A model generated the notes under the pieces. That model did no database searches. It was given only the letters and a program-made list of their open reading frames with translations, and was not told where the DNA came from. Shown here one piece after another: positions 1-6,757 of a DNA stretch of 8,999 nt. The translations under genes and the position numbers were made by a program. Every line of letters begins with the position of its first letter. Position 1 is the stretch's first letter. The stretch covers positions 1 through 8,999 of the forward strand of contig CAIYWM010000256.1 in the NCBI GenBank assembly GCA_903929895.1. Direction: 5' to 3'. Origin of the DNA: an uncultured Alphaproteobacteria bacterium. GTDB taxonomy: Bacteria; Pseudomonadota; Alphaproteobacteria; Reyranellales; Reyranellaceae.

Positions 1-492
1 ACCCTGCCGACGCCGCTCTGCGTCGGTCTGGGTGAGGCGGCAGAGATCTGCATGAAGGAGATGGACGACGAGGCAAAGCGGCTGAAGAAGCTGCAGGAGC
101 GCATGCTGACCGGGCTGCGCGCCAAGCTCACGGACATCGTCGTCAACGGCGACCTCGAGCAGCGCATTCCGGGCAACCTCAACATCAGCTTCGCGTATGT
201 GGAAGGCGAGTCGCTGATGATGGGCATCAAGAACCTGGCCGTGTCCTCTGGCTCGGCCTGCACGTCCGCTTCGCTCGAGCCCAGCTACGTGCTGCGCGCG
301 CTCGGCGTGGAGGAGGAGATGGCCCACACCTCGCTGCGCATCGGCCTCGGCCGTTTCACGACCGAGCATGAAGTCGACACGGCGGTCGACGAACTGGTCC
401 GCCACGTCAACAAGCTGCGTGAAATGAGCCCGCTCTGGGAGATGGCCCAGGAAGGCATCGACATTAAGTCCATCGAGTGGGCCGCCCACTGA
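1..492 (+). CDS. iscS: Cysteine desulfurase IscS, C-terminal part (5' truncated by window)
   Basis: PLP-dependent cysteine desulfurase that converts L-cysteine to alanine and carries the sulfur as a persulfide to IscU and other acceptors such as tRNA thiolases. The frame is open from base 1 (it reads [17 protein letters not shown] before the first internal ATG at 52), so the gene begins upstream and only the last 163 residues are present. The persulfide-carrying catalytic cysteine is codon 259-261, in the class I loop [21 protein letters not shown], which identifies IscS/NifS rather than SufS. The C-terminus [21 protein letters not shown] matches the IscU-docking tail of E. coli IscS almost residue for residue. 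The PLP lysine and the N-terminal domain lie outside the window. It is first in view of the isc operon, 37 bp before iscU. Confidence 0.97.
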   Translation, partial: TLPTPLCVGLGEAAEICMKEMDDEAKRLKKLQERMLTGLRAKLTDIVVNGDLEQRIPGNLNISFAYVEGESLMMGIKNLAVSSGSACTSASLEPSYVLRALGVEEEMAHTSLRIGLGRFTTEHEVDTAVDELVRHVNKLREMSPLWEMAQEGIDIKSIEWAAH

Positions 493-529
493 CGTATCGG
501 GCGCCGCTCGGCAATTTGAGGAGAGAGTC

Positions 530-922
530 ATGGCCTACAGCGAGAAGCTGATCGATCACTACGAGAATCCGCGCAACATCGGGTCGTTCGACAAGACCGC
601 CGAGGATGTCGGCACCGGCCTGGTCGGCGCGCCGGCCTGCGGCGACGTGATGAAGCTGCAGATCAAGGTCGGCGCCGACGGGCTGATCCAGGACGCCAAG
701 TTCAAGACCTTCGGTTGCGGCTCGGCCATTGCCTCCAGCTCGCTCGTCACCGAGTGGGTGAAGGGCAAGACGATCGACGAGGCCGAAACGATCAAGAACA
801 CCGACATCGCGCGTCACCTGGCGTTGCCGCCGGTGAAGATCCACTGCTCAGTCCTTGCCGAGGACGCGATCAAGGCGGCGATCGCCGACTATCGCGCAAA
901 GGCGACCAAGAAGGCCGAGTAG
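530..922 (+). CDS. iscU: Fe-S cluster assembly scaffold IscU
   Basis: Scaffold protein (130 aa, close to the usual 128) on which [2Fe-2S] clusters are assembled from IscS sulfur and iron, then released by HscA/HscB. All expected ligands are present: Cys37 in GAPACGDV with the conserved Asp39, Cys63 in FGCGSAIASSS, and His105-Cys106 in the C-terminal helix. The HscA-recognition motif LPPVK is at residues 99-103. The start is supported by a strong Shine-Dalgarno GAGGAG at 518-523, six bases before the ATG, and by the N-terminus MAYSEKLIDHYENPRN, which is standard for the family. It is co-transcribed between iscS and iscA. Confidence 0.98.
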   Translation: MAYSEKLIDHYENPRNIGSFDKTAEDVGTGLVGAPACGDVMKLQIKVGADGLIQDAKFKTFGCGSAIASSSLVTEWVKGKTIDEAETIKNTDIARHLALPPVKIHCSVLAEDAIKAAIADYRAKATKKAE

Positions 923-931
923 CTCATTTTC

Positions 932-935
932 GGAG
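932..935 (+). promoter_or_regulatory. Shine-Dalgarno of iscA (decides the start)
   Basis: GGAG lies eight bases before the ATG at 944. It supports that start over the internal ATG at 1019, which is preceded by a C/G run with no purine-rich site. The choice decides whether IscA carries its 25-residue N-terminal tail. Confidence 0.55.
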
Positions 936-943
936 CCAATCGT

Positions 944-1339
944 ATGACCACGACCACCGAGACCTCCAAGCCGGCAGCGCCTGCCGCGCCACGGCCGCGC
1001 CGTCCCCGTCCCAAGCTGATGTCGGTGACGCCGCTTGCGGCCGAGCGCGTGAAGGCGCTGATCGACGGTCGTGGCAAGCCGACGGCGGGCGTCCGAATCG
1101 GCGTGCGCACCAAGGGCTGCTCGGGCCTCAGCTATACGCTGGAGTTCGCCGACAAGCAGGAGCCGATGGACGAGGTCATCGAGGCTGAGGGCATCAAGCT
1201 CCTGGTCGATCCGAAGGCTTCGCTGTTCCTGATCGGTACCGAGATGGACTACGAGGAGGAGAAGCTGAAGTCGGGCTTCGTGTTCCGGAATCCGAACGAG
1301 AAGGGCCGCTGCGGCTGCGGCGAATCCTTCCACGTCTGA
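944..1339 (+). CDS. iscA: A-type Fe-S carrier IscA with N-terminal extension
   Basis: A-type iron-sulfur carrier (HesB-like domain) that accepts clusters or iron and passes them to apo-proteins. The three conserved cysteines are present: Cys59 in TKGCSGLSY, and Cys123 and Cys125 in the C-terminal CGCGESF motif. The core resembles E. coli IscA (107 aa) from about residue 26 (MSVTPLAAERVKAL). Ahead of it is a 25-residue tail rich in Thr, Ala, Pro and Arg. I keep the ATG at 944 because GGAG at 932-935 is well spaced in front of it, whereas the internal ATG at 1019 (Met26) has no Shine-Dalgarno. If translation did start at 1019, the protein would have the classical length. It lies 21 bp after iscU. 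The operon position favours IscA over ErpA or SufA. Confidence 0.94.
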   Translation: MTTTTETSKPAAPAAPRPRRPRPKLMSVTPLAAERVKALIDGRGKPTAGVRIGVRTKGCSGLSYTLEFADKQEPMDEVIEAEGIKLLVDPKASLFLIGTEMDYEEEKLKSGFVFRNPNEKGRCGCGESFHV

Positions 1340-1348
1340 AGACCGGTC

Positions 1349-1861
1349 ATGGATCATTTCGCGCGGCTGGGACTGCCGGCGGCGCTCGACCTCGATGCAG
1401 CTGCGCTCGACCGCGCATATTTCGCGCTTCAGCGACAGTGGCATCCCGACCGCTTCGTCTCCAGGCCGCCCGATGAGCGGGCGCGGGCCTCGGCCGAAGC
1501 CGCCTCGCTGAACGAGGCCTATCGCACGCTGAAGGACCCGCTCAGCCGCGCCTTCTACATGGCCGGCATGGCGGGGGTGGAACTGCCGGGTGACGGCAAG
1601 ACGATCGACGACCCGGATCTGCTGATGGAAGCCATGGAAGCGCGCGAGGCGCTGCATGATGCCGGCACGCGGGAAGCGGTCGACAAGCTGGCTGCCGGAG
1701 CGCGCCAGGACGTCCAGAAGTCGCTGGCGGGGCTTGCGAGTTTGTTCTTGGCAAACGACGGGGTCGCTATCAGAAAGGCGCTCCTTCGCCTGCGCTACCT
1801 CGACAAGTTCGCCGAGGAAGCGCGGGCGCGACGCATGAATATCGATCGGTCGAACGCATGA
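1349..1861 (+). CDS. hscB: J-domain co-chaperone HscB
   Basis: Type III J-protein (170 aa, family about 171) that brings holo-IscU to HscA and stimulates its ATPase. The N-terminal J domain covers about residues 1-75, with the catalytic HPD motif at 32-34 in [10 protein letters not shown]. The C-terminal HscB helical domain, which binds IscU, covers about residues 90-165 and includes [12 protein letters not shown] and the typical LRYLDKF near the end. The start [10 protein letters not shown] mirrors E. coli MDYFTLFGLP. It has no N-terminal zinc-binding cysteines such as those of eukaryotic HSCB. The Shine-Dalgarno is weak (GAAG next to the iscA stop, 9 bp upstream). The stop overlaps the hscA start in an ATGA junction, which implies translational coupling of co-chaperone and chaperone. 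Confidence 0.96.
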   Translation: MDHFARLGLPAALDLDAAALDRAYFALQRQWHPDRFVSRPPDERARASAEAASLNEAYRTLKDPLSRAFYMAGMAGVELPGDGKTIDDPDLLMEAMEAREALHDAGTREAVDKLAAGARQDVQKSLAGLASLFLANDGVAIRKALLRLRYLDKFAEEARARRMNIDRSNA

Positions 1862-3753
1862 CCTTGCTGGAGATTCACGAACCGGGCGAAACGCCCTTGC
1901 CGCACGCCGGCGAGGGCTCGCTGGCGGTCGGCATCGATCTCGGCACGACGAATTCGGTGGTCGCGATCGCGCGCGACGGGACCCCGGCGGCGCTGCATGA
2001 CGAGACGGGCAGGGCGCTCGTTCCGTCGGTGGTGGCCTATCCCGAAGCGGGAGGCGTTCTCGTCGGCGACGAAGCGCATGCCCTGGCGGCCATTGAACCG
2101 CGCAACGTCGTCGCCTCGATCAAGCGCCTGATGGGCCGCGGCGCGGCCGATCTCCATGCCGTGGCCGGCGTGCTGCCCTACGAGGTGGAACCGGGTACCG
2201 GCGAAACCGACATGGTGAAGCTGCGGATCGGCGGTAAGGCGCGCTCGCCGGTCGAGATTTCCGCCGAGATTCTCAAGGCGCTGCGCGCCCGCGCCGAGGC
2301 GGCGCTGGAAAAGCCGGTCGAGCGGGCCGTCATCACCGTGCCCGCCTATTTCGACGATGCCGCCCGCACTGCGACCCGCGATGCCGCGCGCGTGGCCGGT
2401 CTCGAAGTGCTGAGGCTGGTCAACGAGCCGACGGCGGCCGCACTGGCCTATGGCCTCGACAAGGGCTCCGAGGGCCTCTACGCGGTCTACGATCTGGGCG
2501 GCGGCACCTTCGACTTCTCGCTGCTGCGGCTCGAGAAGGGCGTGTTCCAGGTGCTGGCCACGGGCGGCGATACGGCGCTGGGCGGTGACGATTTCGACCG
2601 CGCCATTGCGGAGCGGATGCTGGACGAGCGCAGGCGCGACGGCCTCGCCGACCAGTTGGACGAAACGGCCGTAAAGGCGGCTCTCGCACTGGCCCGCCAC
2701 ATGAAGGAGCAACTCTCCGACCGCGACCAGACCTCGGGCCGGCTCGATATCGCGGGTACTCCGTCGTTCCATACGCTGTCGCTGGCCGAGTTCGACGCGA
2801 TGGTGGAGGCCTTCGTCTCGCGAACGCTCGACATCTCCCGCAGCGTGCTGGCCGATGCCGGCATGGTCGCAGCGGACGTCGAGGGTGTGGTGCTGGTGGG
2901 CGGCTCGACGCGCGTACCTCTGGTTCGGGCGAAGGTCGCCGGAATGATCGGCAAGCCGCCGCTCACCGACATCGATCCCGACGAGGTCGTGGCGCTGGGT
3001 GCCGCGCTCCAGGCCGAGGCCTTGACCGGCGGCGGTGACACGCTGCTGCTCGACGTGACTCCGCTGTCGCTCGGCCTCGAGACGATGGGCGGCATCGTCG
3101 AGAAGATCGTGCCGCGCAATACGCCGATTCCCGCCCAGCTCGCGCAGGATTTCACGACCTATCAGGATGGCCAGAGCGCCATGTCGATCCATGTGGTCCA
3201 GGGCGAACGCGAGATGGTCGCCGACTGCCGCAGCCTTGCGCGCTTCGAGCTTCTGGGAATCCCGCCGATGACGGCCGGCGCGGCGCGTATCCGCGTGAGT
3301 TTCGCCGTCGATGCCGACGGGCTGCTCACGGTTGCGGCCGAGGAGCGGACGACCGGCGTGGCGCAGAGGGTCGAGGTGAAGCCATCCTACGGCCTCAGCC
3401 ACGAGGACATGGCCGACATGCTGTACGACAGCATGGACAATGCCGAGGCCGACATGAACCTGCGTCTCCTGACCGAGGCCAGAGTCGAAGCGAGGCGTGG
3501 CATTCTGGCGCTGGAGGCCGCCCTCGCGAAGGATGGCACACTGCTGTCGGGCGAGGAGCGCGCGGCGATCGATGCGGCGCGGGGTCGACTGGAAGCGGCA
3601 ATGGAAGGCGAGAGCCGGGACGAGATCAACGCCGCGGCCGAGGCGCTTGAGACGCTGTCCAAGCCCTTCGCGGAGCGGCGCATGGACCGCGGCATCCGCG
3701 AGGCGCTGTCGGGCATGTCTATGGGCGATCTGGAAAGCCGGGTCGGCGAGTAG
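1858..3753 (+). CDS. hscA: Hsp70-type chaperone HscA (Hsc66)
   Basis: Specialised Hsp70 that uses ATP to release the [2Fe-2S] cluster from IscU by binding its LPPVK motif. It is 631 aa (E. coli HscA 616). The N-terminal stretch before the ATPase domain, [16 protein letters not shown], resembles that of E. coli HscA and confirms the start. ATPase motifs are phosphate-1 GIDLGTTNS at 25-33, phosphate-2 DLGGGTFD at 212-219 and the adenosine motif GGSTR at 348-352. The interdomain linker LLLD is at 396-399, followed by the substrate-binding domain ([12 protein letters not shown], then [11 protein letters not shown]) and a helical lid. The ATG overlaps the hscB stop (ATGA). Position within isc and the HscA-like N-terminus separate it from DnaK. 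Confidence 0.97.
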   Translation: MTLLEIHEPGETPLPHAGEGSLAVGIDLGTTNSVVAIARDGTPAALHDETGRALVPSVVAYPEAGGVLVGDEAHALAAIEPRNVVASIKRLMGRGAADLHAVAGVLPYEVEPGTGETDMVKLRIGGKARSPVEISAEILKALRARAEAALEKPVERAVITVPAYFDDAARTATRDAARVAGLEVLRLVNEPTAAALAYGLDKGSEGLYAVYDLGGGTFDFSLLRLEKGVFQVLATGGDTALGGDDFDRAIAERMLDERRRDGLADQLDETAVKAALALARHMKEQLSDRDQTSGRLDIAGTPSFHTLSLAEFDAMVEAFVSRTLDISRSVLADAGMVAADVEGVVLVGGSTRVPLVRAKVAGMIGKPPLTDIDPDEVVALGAALQAEALTGGGDTLLLDVTPLSLGLETMGGIVEKIVPRNTPIPAQLAQDFTTYQDGQSAMSIHVVQGEREMVADCRSLARFELLGIPPMTAGAARIRVSFAVDADGLLTVAAEERTTGVAQRVEVKPSYGLSHEDMADMLYDSMDNAEADMNLRLLTEARVEARRGILALEAALAKDGTLLSGEERAAIDAARGRLEAAMEGESRDEINAAAEALETLSKPFAERRMDRGIREALSGMSMGDLESRVGE

Positions 3754-3772
3754 CGGAGCAAGAGAGCGAGAA

Positions 3773-4108
3773 ATGCCGAAGATGACGTTTGTCCTGCGGG
3801 ACGGGACGCGCAAGGAAGTCGATGCGCCCTTGGGCCTGTCAGTGCTCGAGATCGCTCACCGCAACCATGTCGACATCGAAGGGGCCTGCGAGGGCTCGCT
3901 CGCCTGTTCGACCTGCCATGTCGTGGTCGAGAATGTCTGGTTCGAGAAGCTCGCGCCCGCCAGCGATGACGAGGAAGACATGCTCGACCTTGCGTTCGGT
4001 CTCACACACACGTCGCGTCTGGGATGCCAGATCCGCATGACGGAGGCTCTCGACGGGCTGGTGGTCAAGCTGCCGGCGGCGACCCGCAACATGATGGTCG
4101 ACAAGTAG
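3773..4108 (+). CDS. fdx: [2Fe-2S] ferredoxin of the isc operon, adrenodoxin/FDX2-like
   Basis: Electron carrier that supplies reducing equivalents for cluster assembly on IscU. It is 111 aa with four cluster ligands: Cys39, Cys45, Cys48 and Cys85 (CX5CX2CX36C). The motif [14 protein letters not shown], the following [13 protein letters not shown] and the SRLGCQI segment resemble mitochondrial FDX1/FDX2 more closely than E. coli Fdx (CEKSCACTTCH). This fits an alphaproteobacterial origin. The start at 3773 (MPKMTFVL) follows purine-rich sequence 20 bp after the hscA stop. The same frame is open back to 3497, but that stretch lies inside hscA and is not part of the gene. A second in-frame ATG four codons later is possible but less family-like. 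Confidence 0.96.
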   Translation: MPKMTFVLRDGTRKEVDAPLGLSVLEIAHRNHVDIEGACEGSLACSTCHVVVENVWFEKLAPASDDEEDMLDLAFGLTHTSRLGCQIRMTEALDGLVVKLPAATRNMMVDK

Positions 4109-4117
4109 GAGAGGCCG

Positions 4118-4324
4118 ATGGCCCGCAAGCTGCGCTGGACCGACGTGCAGGACATCGCGATCGAACTCGAGGAGCGCCATCCCGACGTCGACAATGTCAA
4201 CCTGCGCTTCACCGACCTGCATCGCTGGGTGATGGAGCTGCCGGATTTCGAGGACGATGCCGGGCGCTCGAACGAGAAGATCCTCGAGGCGATCCAGGCC
4301 GCCTGGATCGACGAGCGCGACTAG
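4118..4324 (+). CDS. iscX: IscX, small acidic IscS-binding protein (YfhJ)
   Basis: Small acidic protein (68 aa, family about 66) that binds IscS at the same face as frataxin and Fdx and modulates desulfurase or iron delivery. Its exact role is still debated in the literature. The family pattern is clear: LRWTDVQDIAIEL at the start, the RFTDLHRWVMEL helix, the acidic DFEDDAG patch and SNEKILEAIQAAWIDE at the end. It has no cysteine. AGGAG at 4107-4111, overlapping the fdx stop codon, lies six bases before the ATG, so translation is closely linked to fdx. It is the last gene of the isc operon, as in E. coli. Confidence 0.96.
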   Translation: MARKLRWTDVQDIAIELEERHPDVDNVNLRFTDLHRWVMELPDFEDDAGRSNEKILEAIQAAWIDERD

Positions 4325-4327
4325 CGC

Positions 4328-4346
4328 CGGCGCTTGCCAGGCGCCG
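4328..4346 (+). terminator. GC hairpin after iscX, possible weak terminator
   Basis: CGGCGC at 4328-4333 pairs perfectly with GCGCCG at 4341-4346 around a seven-base loop, four bases after the iscX stop. It is followed by CAATTT, not a real T-run, so an intrinsic terminator is only weakly supported. It could instead stabilise the 3' end of the isc transcript or arise by chance in GC-rich DNA. Confidence 0.3.
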
Positions 4347-4363
4347 CAATTTGGCCGGATATA
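4334..4363 (+). promoter_or_regulatory. Candidate sigma-70-type promoter for the lipoprotein pair
   Basis: TTGCCA (4334-4339, five of six to TTGACA) and GATATA (4358-4363, three of six to TATAAT) are separated by 18 bases, ahead of the lipoprotein ATG at 4397. The -35 lies in the loop of the preceding hairpin. The 72-bp gap between iscX and the lipoprotein gene is the largest in the first half of the window, so a separate promoter would make sense. The -10 match is poor, and the call rests on pattern only. Confidence 0.3.
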
Positions 4364-4383
4364 TGGGCGATACACGGTGATCC

Positions 4384-4391
4384 GGGAGGGG
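4384..4391 (+). promoter_or_regulatory. Strong Shine-Dalgarno of the first lipoprotein gene
   Basis: GGGAGGGG contains GGAGG about seven bases before the ATG at 4397. It fixes the start there and not at 4334, and the resulting N-terminus is a proper lipoprotein signal peptide. Confidence 0.7.
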
Positions 4392-4396
4392 TCCTC

Positions 4397-4966
4397 ATGA
4401 TCGCGACGAGAGTGCGTCCTCTGCTGCTGCCGCTGGTGTTGGCAGCGGGACTTGGCGCTTGTGCGTCCAATGCCGTCCAGCCCGGCATCGTGAGTTCGAG
4501 TGCGCCGGTTTATGGCAGTCCGTCGAACGTCCCTCCGCCCGGAGCGCCGACCCAGGTCGCCTACAGCACGCCGGTCGGTGGCCCCGGCCGCGTCGTCTCC
4601 ATTCGCGAGGTCGGCCTCGCGGGTGGTGGTGGCGGCTCCGGGGGCGGCAATGGCGCGCTGATGGGCGGCATCATCGGCGGCGGCGTCGGCGCCACGATCG
4701 GCGCCATCACCAGCCAGACGCTGGGCGGCGGCCTGGTCGGTCTGCTGCTCGGCACGGTGGGCGGCGCGATTGCCGGCACCATCGCTGACGGACAGCGCAG
4801 TGGCGGCCGCGGAATCGAGGTCACGGTCCAGCGTGACGACGGGCAGAGCGTTACCGTCGCGCAGCGCGACGACGGGGACGTGCAGCTCGGCGACCGCGTA
4901 CAGGTCGTACAGGATGGCCGCGGTGTTGCGCGGGTCGTGCGCGACACGACGCGCGCCCCGGATTGA
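4397..4966 (+). CDS. SlyB-type glycine-zipper outer-membrane lipoprotein (copy 1)
   Basis: Predicted 189-aa outer-membrane lipoprotein of the SlyB/17-kDa antigen type. A lipoprotein signal peptide (MIATRVR, then a Leu/Ala core) ends in the lipobox LGAC with Cys22. Ala at +2 predicts outer-membrane sorting. A Pro/Ser/Gly-rich segment follows (about 30-64). Next comes GRVVSIREV (64-72), which corresponds to the GTIVNVRPV strand of SlyB. Two glycine-zipper helices rich in GxxxG cover about 86-130. The C-terminal beta region about 139-181 (RGIEVTVQRDDGQ, GDRV) resembles the SlyB end. In enterobacteria SlyB stabilises outer-membrane proteins and is PhoP-regulated; the role here is inferred only. 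A close paralog begins 47 bp downstream. Confidence 0.88.
   Translation: MIATRVRPLLLPLVLAAGLGACASNAVQPGIVSSSAPVYGSPSNVPPPGAPTQVAYSTPVGGPGRVVSIREVGLAGGGGGSGGGNGALMGGIIGGGVGATIGAITSQTLGGGLVGLLLGTVGGAIAGTIADGQRSGGRGIEVTVQRDDGQSVTVAQRDDGDVQLGDRVQVVQDGRGVARVVRDTTRAPD
4808..4900 (+). repeat. Direct repeat unit 1 (lipoprotein C-terminal coding segment)
   Basis: This 93-base segment aligns without gaps to 5371-5463; by hand count 80 of 93 bases match. Of 31 codons, 29 encode the same residue, so most differences are silent. It encodes the RGIEVTVQRDDGQ to GDRV part of the first lipoprotein. Confidence 0.85.
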
Positions 4967-5013
4967 ACCCTCACGTTCGTTTTGATCGAAGAGTGCGAAA
5001 GGTGTCCCCTCAG

Positions 5014-5529
5014 ATGTTCGGCAAATGGCGTGTCGGCCTCCTCGTTCCAGCCGTCCTCGGAATGGGATTGAGCGCCTGTAACGGCAGCAGCGGCGCGGTC
5101 CAGCCCGGCGTGGTCAACACCTCCGCGCAGGGCGCGAGCTATCGTGGCGAGCAGGGACGGGTGGTCTCCATTCGCGAAGTGCAGGTTCGCGGAAGCCGCG
5201 GGTCGGGCGTGAACGATGGCACGCTGATCGGCGGCGGCCTGGGCGCCGTCGGTGGTGCCGTGGCCGGTGGTGCCATCACCAACTCGGCGGGGGGCGCCGT
5301 GGTCGGCGGCCTGCTGGGCGCCGTAGCGGGTGGCATTGCCGGGACCGCGGTCGACCAGAATGCACCCCGTCGCGGCATCGAGGTAACGGTCCAGCGCGAC
5401 GACGGGCAGCGCGTGACGGTCGCCCAGCGCGACGACGGCGACGTTCAGATGGGCGACCGGGTCGCCATCGTCTACGACCGCAACGGCGTCGCCAAGGTCG
5501 TGCGCGACAGCGGCACCCGCCGAGATTAG
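5014..5529 (+). CDS. SlyB-type glycine-zipper outer-membrane lipoprotein (copy 2)
   Basis: Predicted 171-aa paralog of the preceding lipoprotein with the same layout. Its signal peptide (MFGKWRVGLLVPAVLGMG) ends in lipobox LSAC with Cys22, exactly where copy 1 has it. AVQPGVV, GRVVSIREV (48-56), two glycine-zipper helices (about 69-113) and the RGIEVTVQRDDGQ-GDRV tail follow. The Pro-rich linker of copy 1 is about 16 residues shorter here. The +2 residue is Asn, so outer-membrane sorting is expected. The ATG at 5014 has AAAGG some ten bases upstream. The frame is open to a TTG at 4963 that overlaps the copy 1 stop, and GTG codons at 4993 and 5002 are also in frame, but only 5014 gives a compact signal peptide. 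Probably co-transcribed with copy 1. Confidence 0.87.
   Translation: MFGKWRVGLLVPAVLGMGLSACNGSSGAVQPGVVNTSAQGASYRGEQGRVVSIREVQVRGSRGSGVNDGTLIGGGLGAVGGAVAGGAITNSAGGAVVGGLLGAVAGGIAGTAVDQNAPRRGIEVTVQRDDGQRVTVAQRDDGDVQMGDRVAIVYDRNGVAKVVRDSGTRRD
5371..5463 (+). repeat. Direct repeat unit 2 (lipoprotein C-terminal coding segment)
   Basis: Second unit of the diverged direct repeat with 4808-4900, lying in copy 2. The only residue changes are Ser/Arg after DDGQ and Leu/Met before GDRV. The signal peptides and linkers of the two genes have diverged much further. Confidence 0.85.
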
Positions 5530-5561
5530 CCGCGGCTGGCGGGGGCAGGAGGCGACGCCTA

Positions 5562-5567
5562 TATAGT
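5562..5567 (+). promoter_or_regulatory. -10-like TATAGT seven bases before the mnmA start
   Basis: TATAGT matches TATAAT at five of six positions and ends seven bases before the mnmA ATG. A transcript from it would start at or next to the ATG and be leaderless. No convincing -35 is seen 16-18 bases upstream (the region is GC-rich). AGGAGG at 5547-5552 lies 22 bases from the ATG, too far for a normal Shine-Dalgarno. Support is from pattern only. Confidence 0.33.
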
Positions 5568-5574
5568 CCTCGCC

Positions 5575-6714
5575 ATGTCCCGCCCTTCCGTCCTGAATTC
5601 CCTCGGCATCGACAAGGCGCCCGCGGACACGCGCGTGGTCGTCGCCATGTCGGGCGGCGTCGATTCGTCGGTGACGGCCGCGCTCCTCAAGGAGCAGGGC
5701 TATGACGTGGTGGGCGTCACGCTCCAACTCTACGACCACGGCGTCGCGGTGGGGAAGTCGGGCGCCTGCTGTGCCGGCCAGGACATCCAGGACGCGCGCC
5801 AGGTCGCCGAGCGCCTGGCGATTCCGCACTACGTGCTGGACTATGAGAGCCGCTTCCGCGCCGAGGTGATGGAGTCCTTCGCCGATGCCTATGCACGCGG
5901 CGAGACGCCGGTGCCGTGCATCGCCTGCAATCGCACCGTCAAGTTCCGCGACCTGCTGAAGACCGCCCGCGAACTGGGCGCCGAGGCCCTGGCCACCGGC
6001 CACTATGTCCGGCGCGTGATGGGAGAGGCGGGCCCGGAGTTGCATCGCGGCGCCGACCCGGCGCGCGACCAGAGCTATTTCCTGTTCGGCACGACACGCG
6101 ATCAACTGGACTTCCTGCGCTTCCCGCTTGGGGATCTGCCGAAGAGCGAGACGCGTGCATTGGCCGGGCGCTTCGACCTCGTGGTCGCGGACAAGCCCGA
6201 CAGCCAGGACATCTGCTTCGTGCCAAACGGCAACTATGCGTCGGTCGTCCAGAAGCTGCGGCCGGAGGCCGTCGAGCCGGGCGACATCGTCGACATGGCG
6301 GGCACTGTCGTCGGCCGCCACGAGGGCATCGTGCGCTACACGGTCGGCCAGCGTCGTGGCCTGGCGCTCGGCGGACGCGACGGCACCGACAACGATCCTC
6401 TGTATGTCGTGCGCCTCGAGCCCGTATCCCGGCGCGTCGTTGTCGGCCCGCGCTCGGCGCTCGGCCGTGACGAGATCGCGCTGTACGACGTGAATTGGCT
6501 CGCCGGGGCCGTCGACGGTCCGCTGCCGGTACAGGTCCGCGTGCGTTCCAGCCAGTCCCTGCGTCCCGCCGAGATCGAGCTGACGGACGAGGGGGCGGTC
6601 GTGCGCTTCGCCGAGCCGGAAGTCGGCGTATCGCCGGGACAGGCCTGTGTGGTCTACGACGCTGCGACGGGCAGTCGCGTGCTGGGCGGCGGTTTCATCC
6701 GACGCTCGACATGA
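5575..6714 (+). CDS. mnmA: tRNA 2-thiouridylase MnmA
   Basis: ATP-dependent cytoplasmic enzyme that places sulfur on C2 of the wobble uridine (U34) in tRNAs for Lys, Glu and Gln, using persulfide sulfur that comes ultimately from IscS. It is 379 aa. The PP-loop SGGVDSS is at residues 26-32. The two catalytic cysteines are Cys118 in [11 protein letters not shown] (adenylation-site nucleophile region, E. coli Cys102) and Cys214 in DSQDICFVP (persulfide cysteine, E. coli Cys199). ATGHY at 140-144, DQSYFLF at 165-171 and [10 protein letters not shown] in the central domain are further family marks. No other ATG, GTG or TTG exists in frame between the preceding stop and 5575, so the start is fixed. 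There is no Shine-Dalgarno at normal spacing. Its placement some 1.2 kb after the isc operon suits its sulfur need but may be coincidental. Confidence 0.97.
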   Translation: MSRPSVLNSLGIDKAPADTRVVVAMSGGVDSSVTAALLKEQGYDVVGVTLQLYDHGVAVGKSGACCAGQDIQDARQVAERLAIPHYVLDYESRFRAEVMESFADAYARGETPVPCIACNRTVKFRDLLKTARELGAEALATGHYVRRVMGEAGPELHRGADPARDQSYFLFGTTRDQLDFLRFPLGDLPKSETRALAGRFDLVVADKPDSQDICFVPNGNYASVVQKLRPEAVEPGDIVDMAGTVVGRHEGIVRYTVGQRRGLALGGRDGTDNDPLYVVRLEPVSRRVVVGPRSALGRDEIALYDVNWLAGAVDGPLPVQVRVRSSQSLRPAEIELTDEGAVVRFAEPEVGVSPGQACVVYDAATGSRVLGGGFIRRST

Positions 6715-6739
6715 TCCTGTAACCGCCGCGTCACCGGTT

Positions 6740-6757
6740 GCCCGGATAACGCCGGGC
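6740..6757 (+). promoter_or_regulatory. Hairpin directly abutting the TTT-receptor start codon
   Basis: GCCCGG (6740-6745) pairs perfectly with CCGGGC (6752-6757) around ATAACG, and the ATG follows at 6758 with no spacer. No Shine-Dalgarno is visible. The structure could limit ribosome access, or act as a weak end for the mnmA transcript, though it lacks a T-run. The loop and stem edge also form the -10-like GATAAC (6745-6750), so the two readings compete. Confidence 0.3.

Noticed and set aside
52..492. A stand-alone small protein starting at ATG 52
   Set aside because: The frame is open upstream to base 1 and encodes the conserved IscS sequence before the ATG, so this is an internal methionine of a truncated iscS.
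848..1657. 269-codon open frame on the minus strand
   Set aside because: It is antisense to iscU, iscA and hscB. It has no domain and an Arg/Leu-rich shadow composition.
3497..3772. N-terminal extension of the ferredoxin
   Set aside because: The upstream open frame lies inside hscA and encodes Arg-rich sequence unlike any ferredoxin. The ATG at 3773 gives the standard MPK start.
1795..3813. 672-codon open frame on the minus strand
   Set aside because: It lies entirely opposite hscA, which has full family motifs. Its product is Arg/His/Asp-rich with no recognisable domain, typical of antisense frames in GC-rich genes.
4963..5013. TTG start at 4963 for the second lipoprotein
   Set aside because: It would put 17 mostly charged residues before the signal peptide, while ATG 5014 gives a compact lipoprotein signal with Cys22 as in copy 1.
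5528..5560. Short palindromes AGCCGCGGCT (5528-5537) and AGGCGACGCCT (5550-5560) before mnmA
   Set aside because: They are too short and GC-only to call operators or a terminator. Such dyads are expected by chance in this composition, and there is no T-run.
6647..6757. Extended start of the Bug receptor inside mnmA
   Set aside because: The extra 37 residues come from the mnmA 3' end in another frame and would bury the Tat signal.
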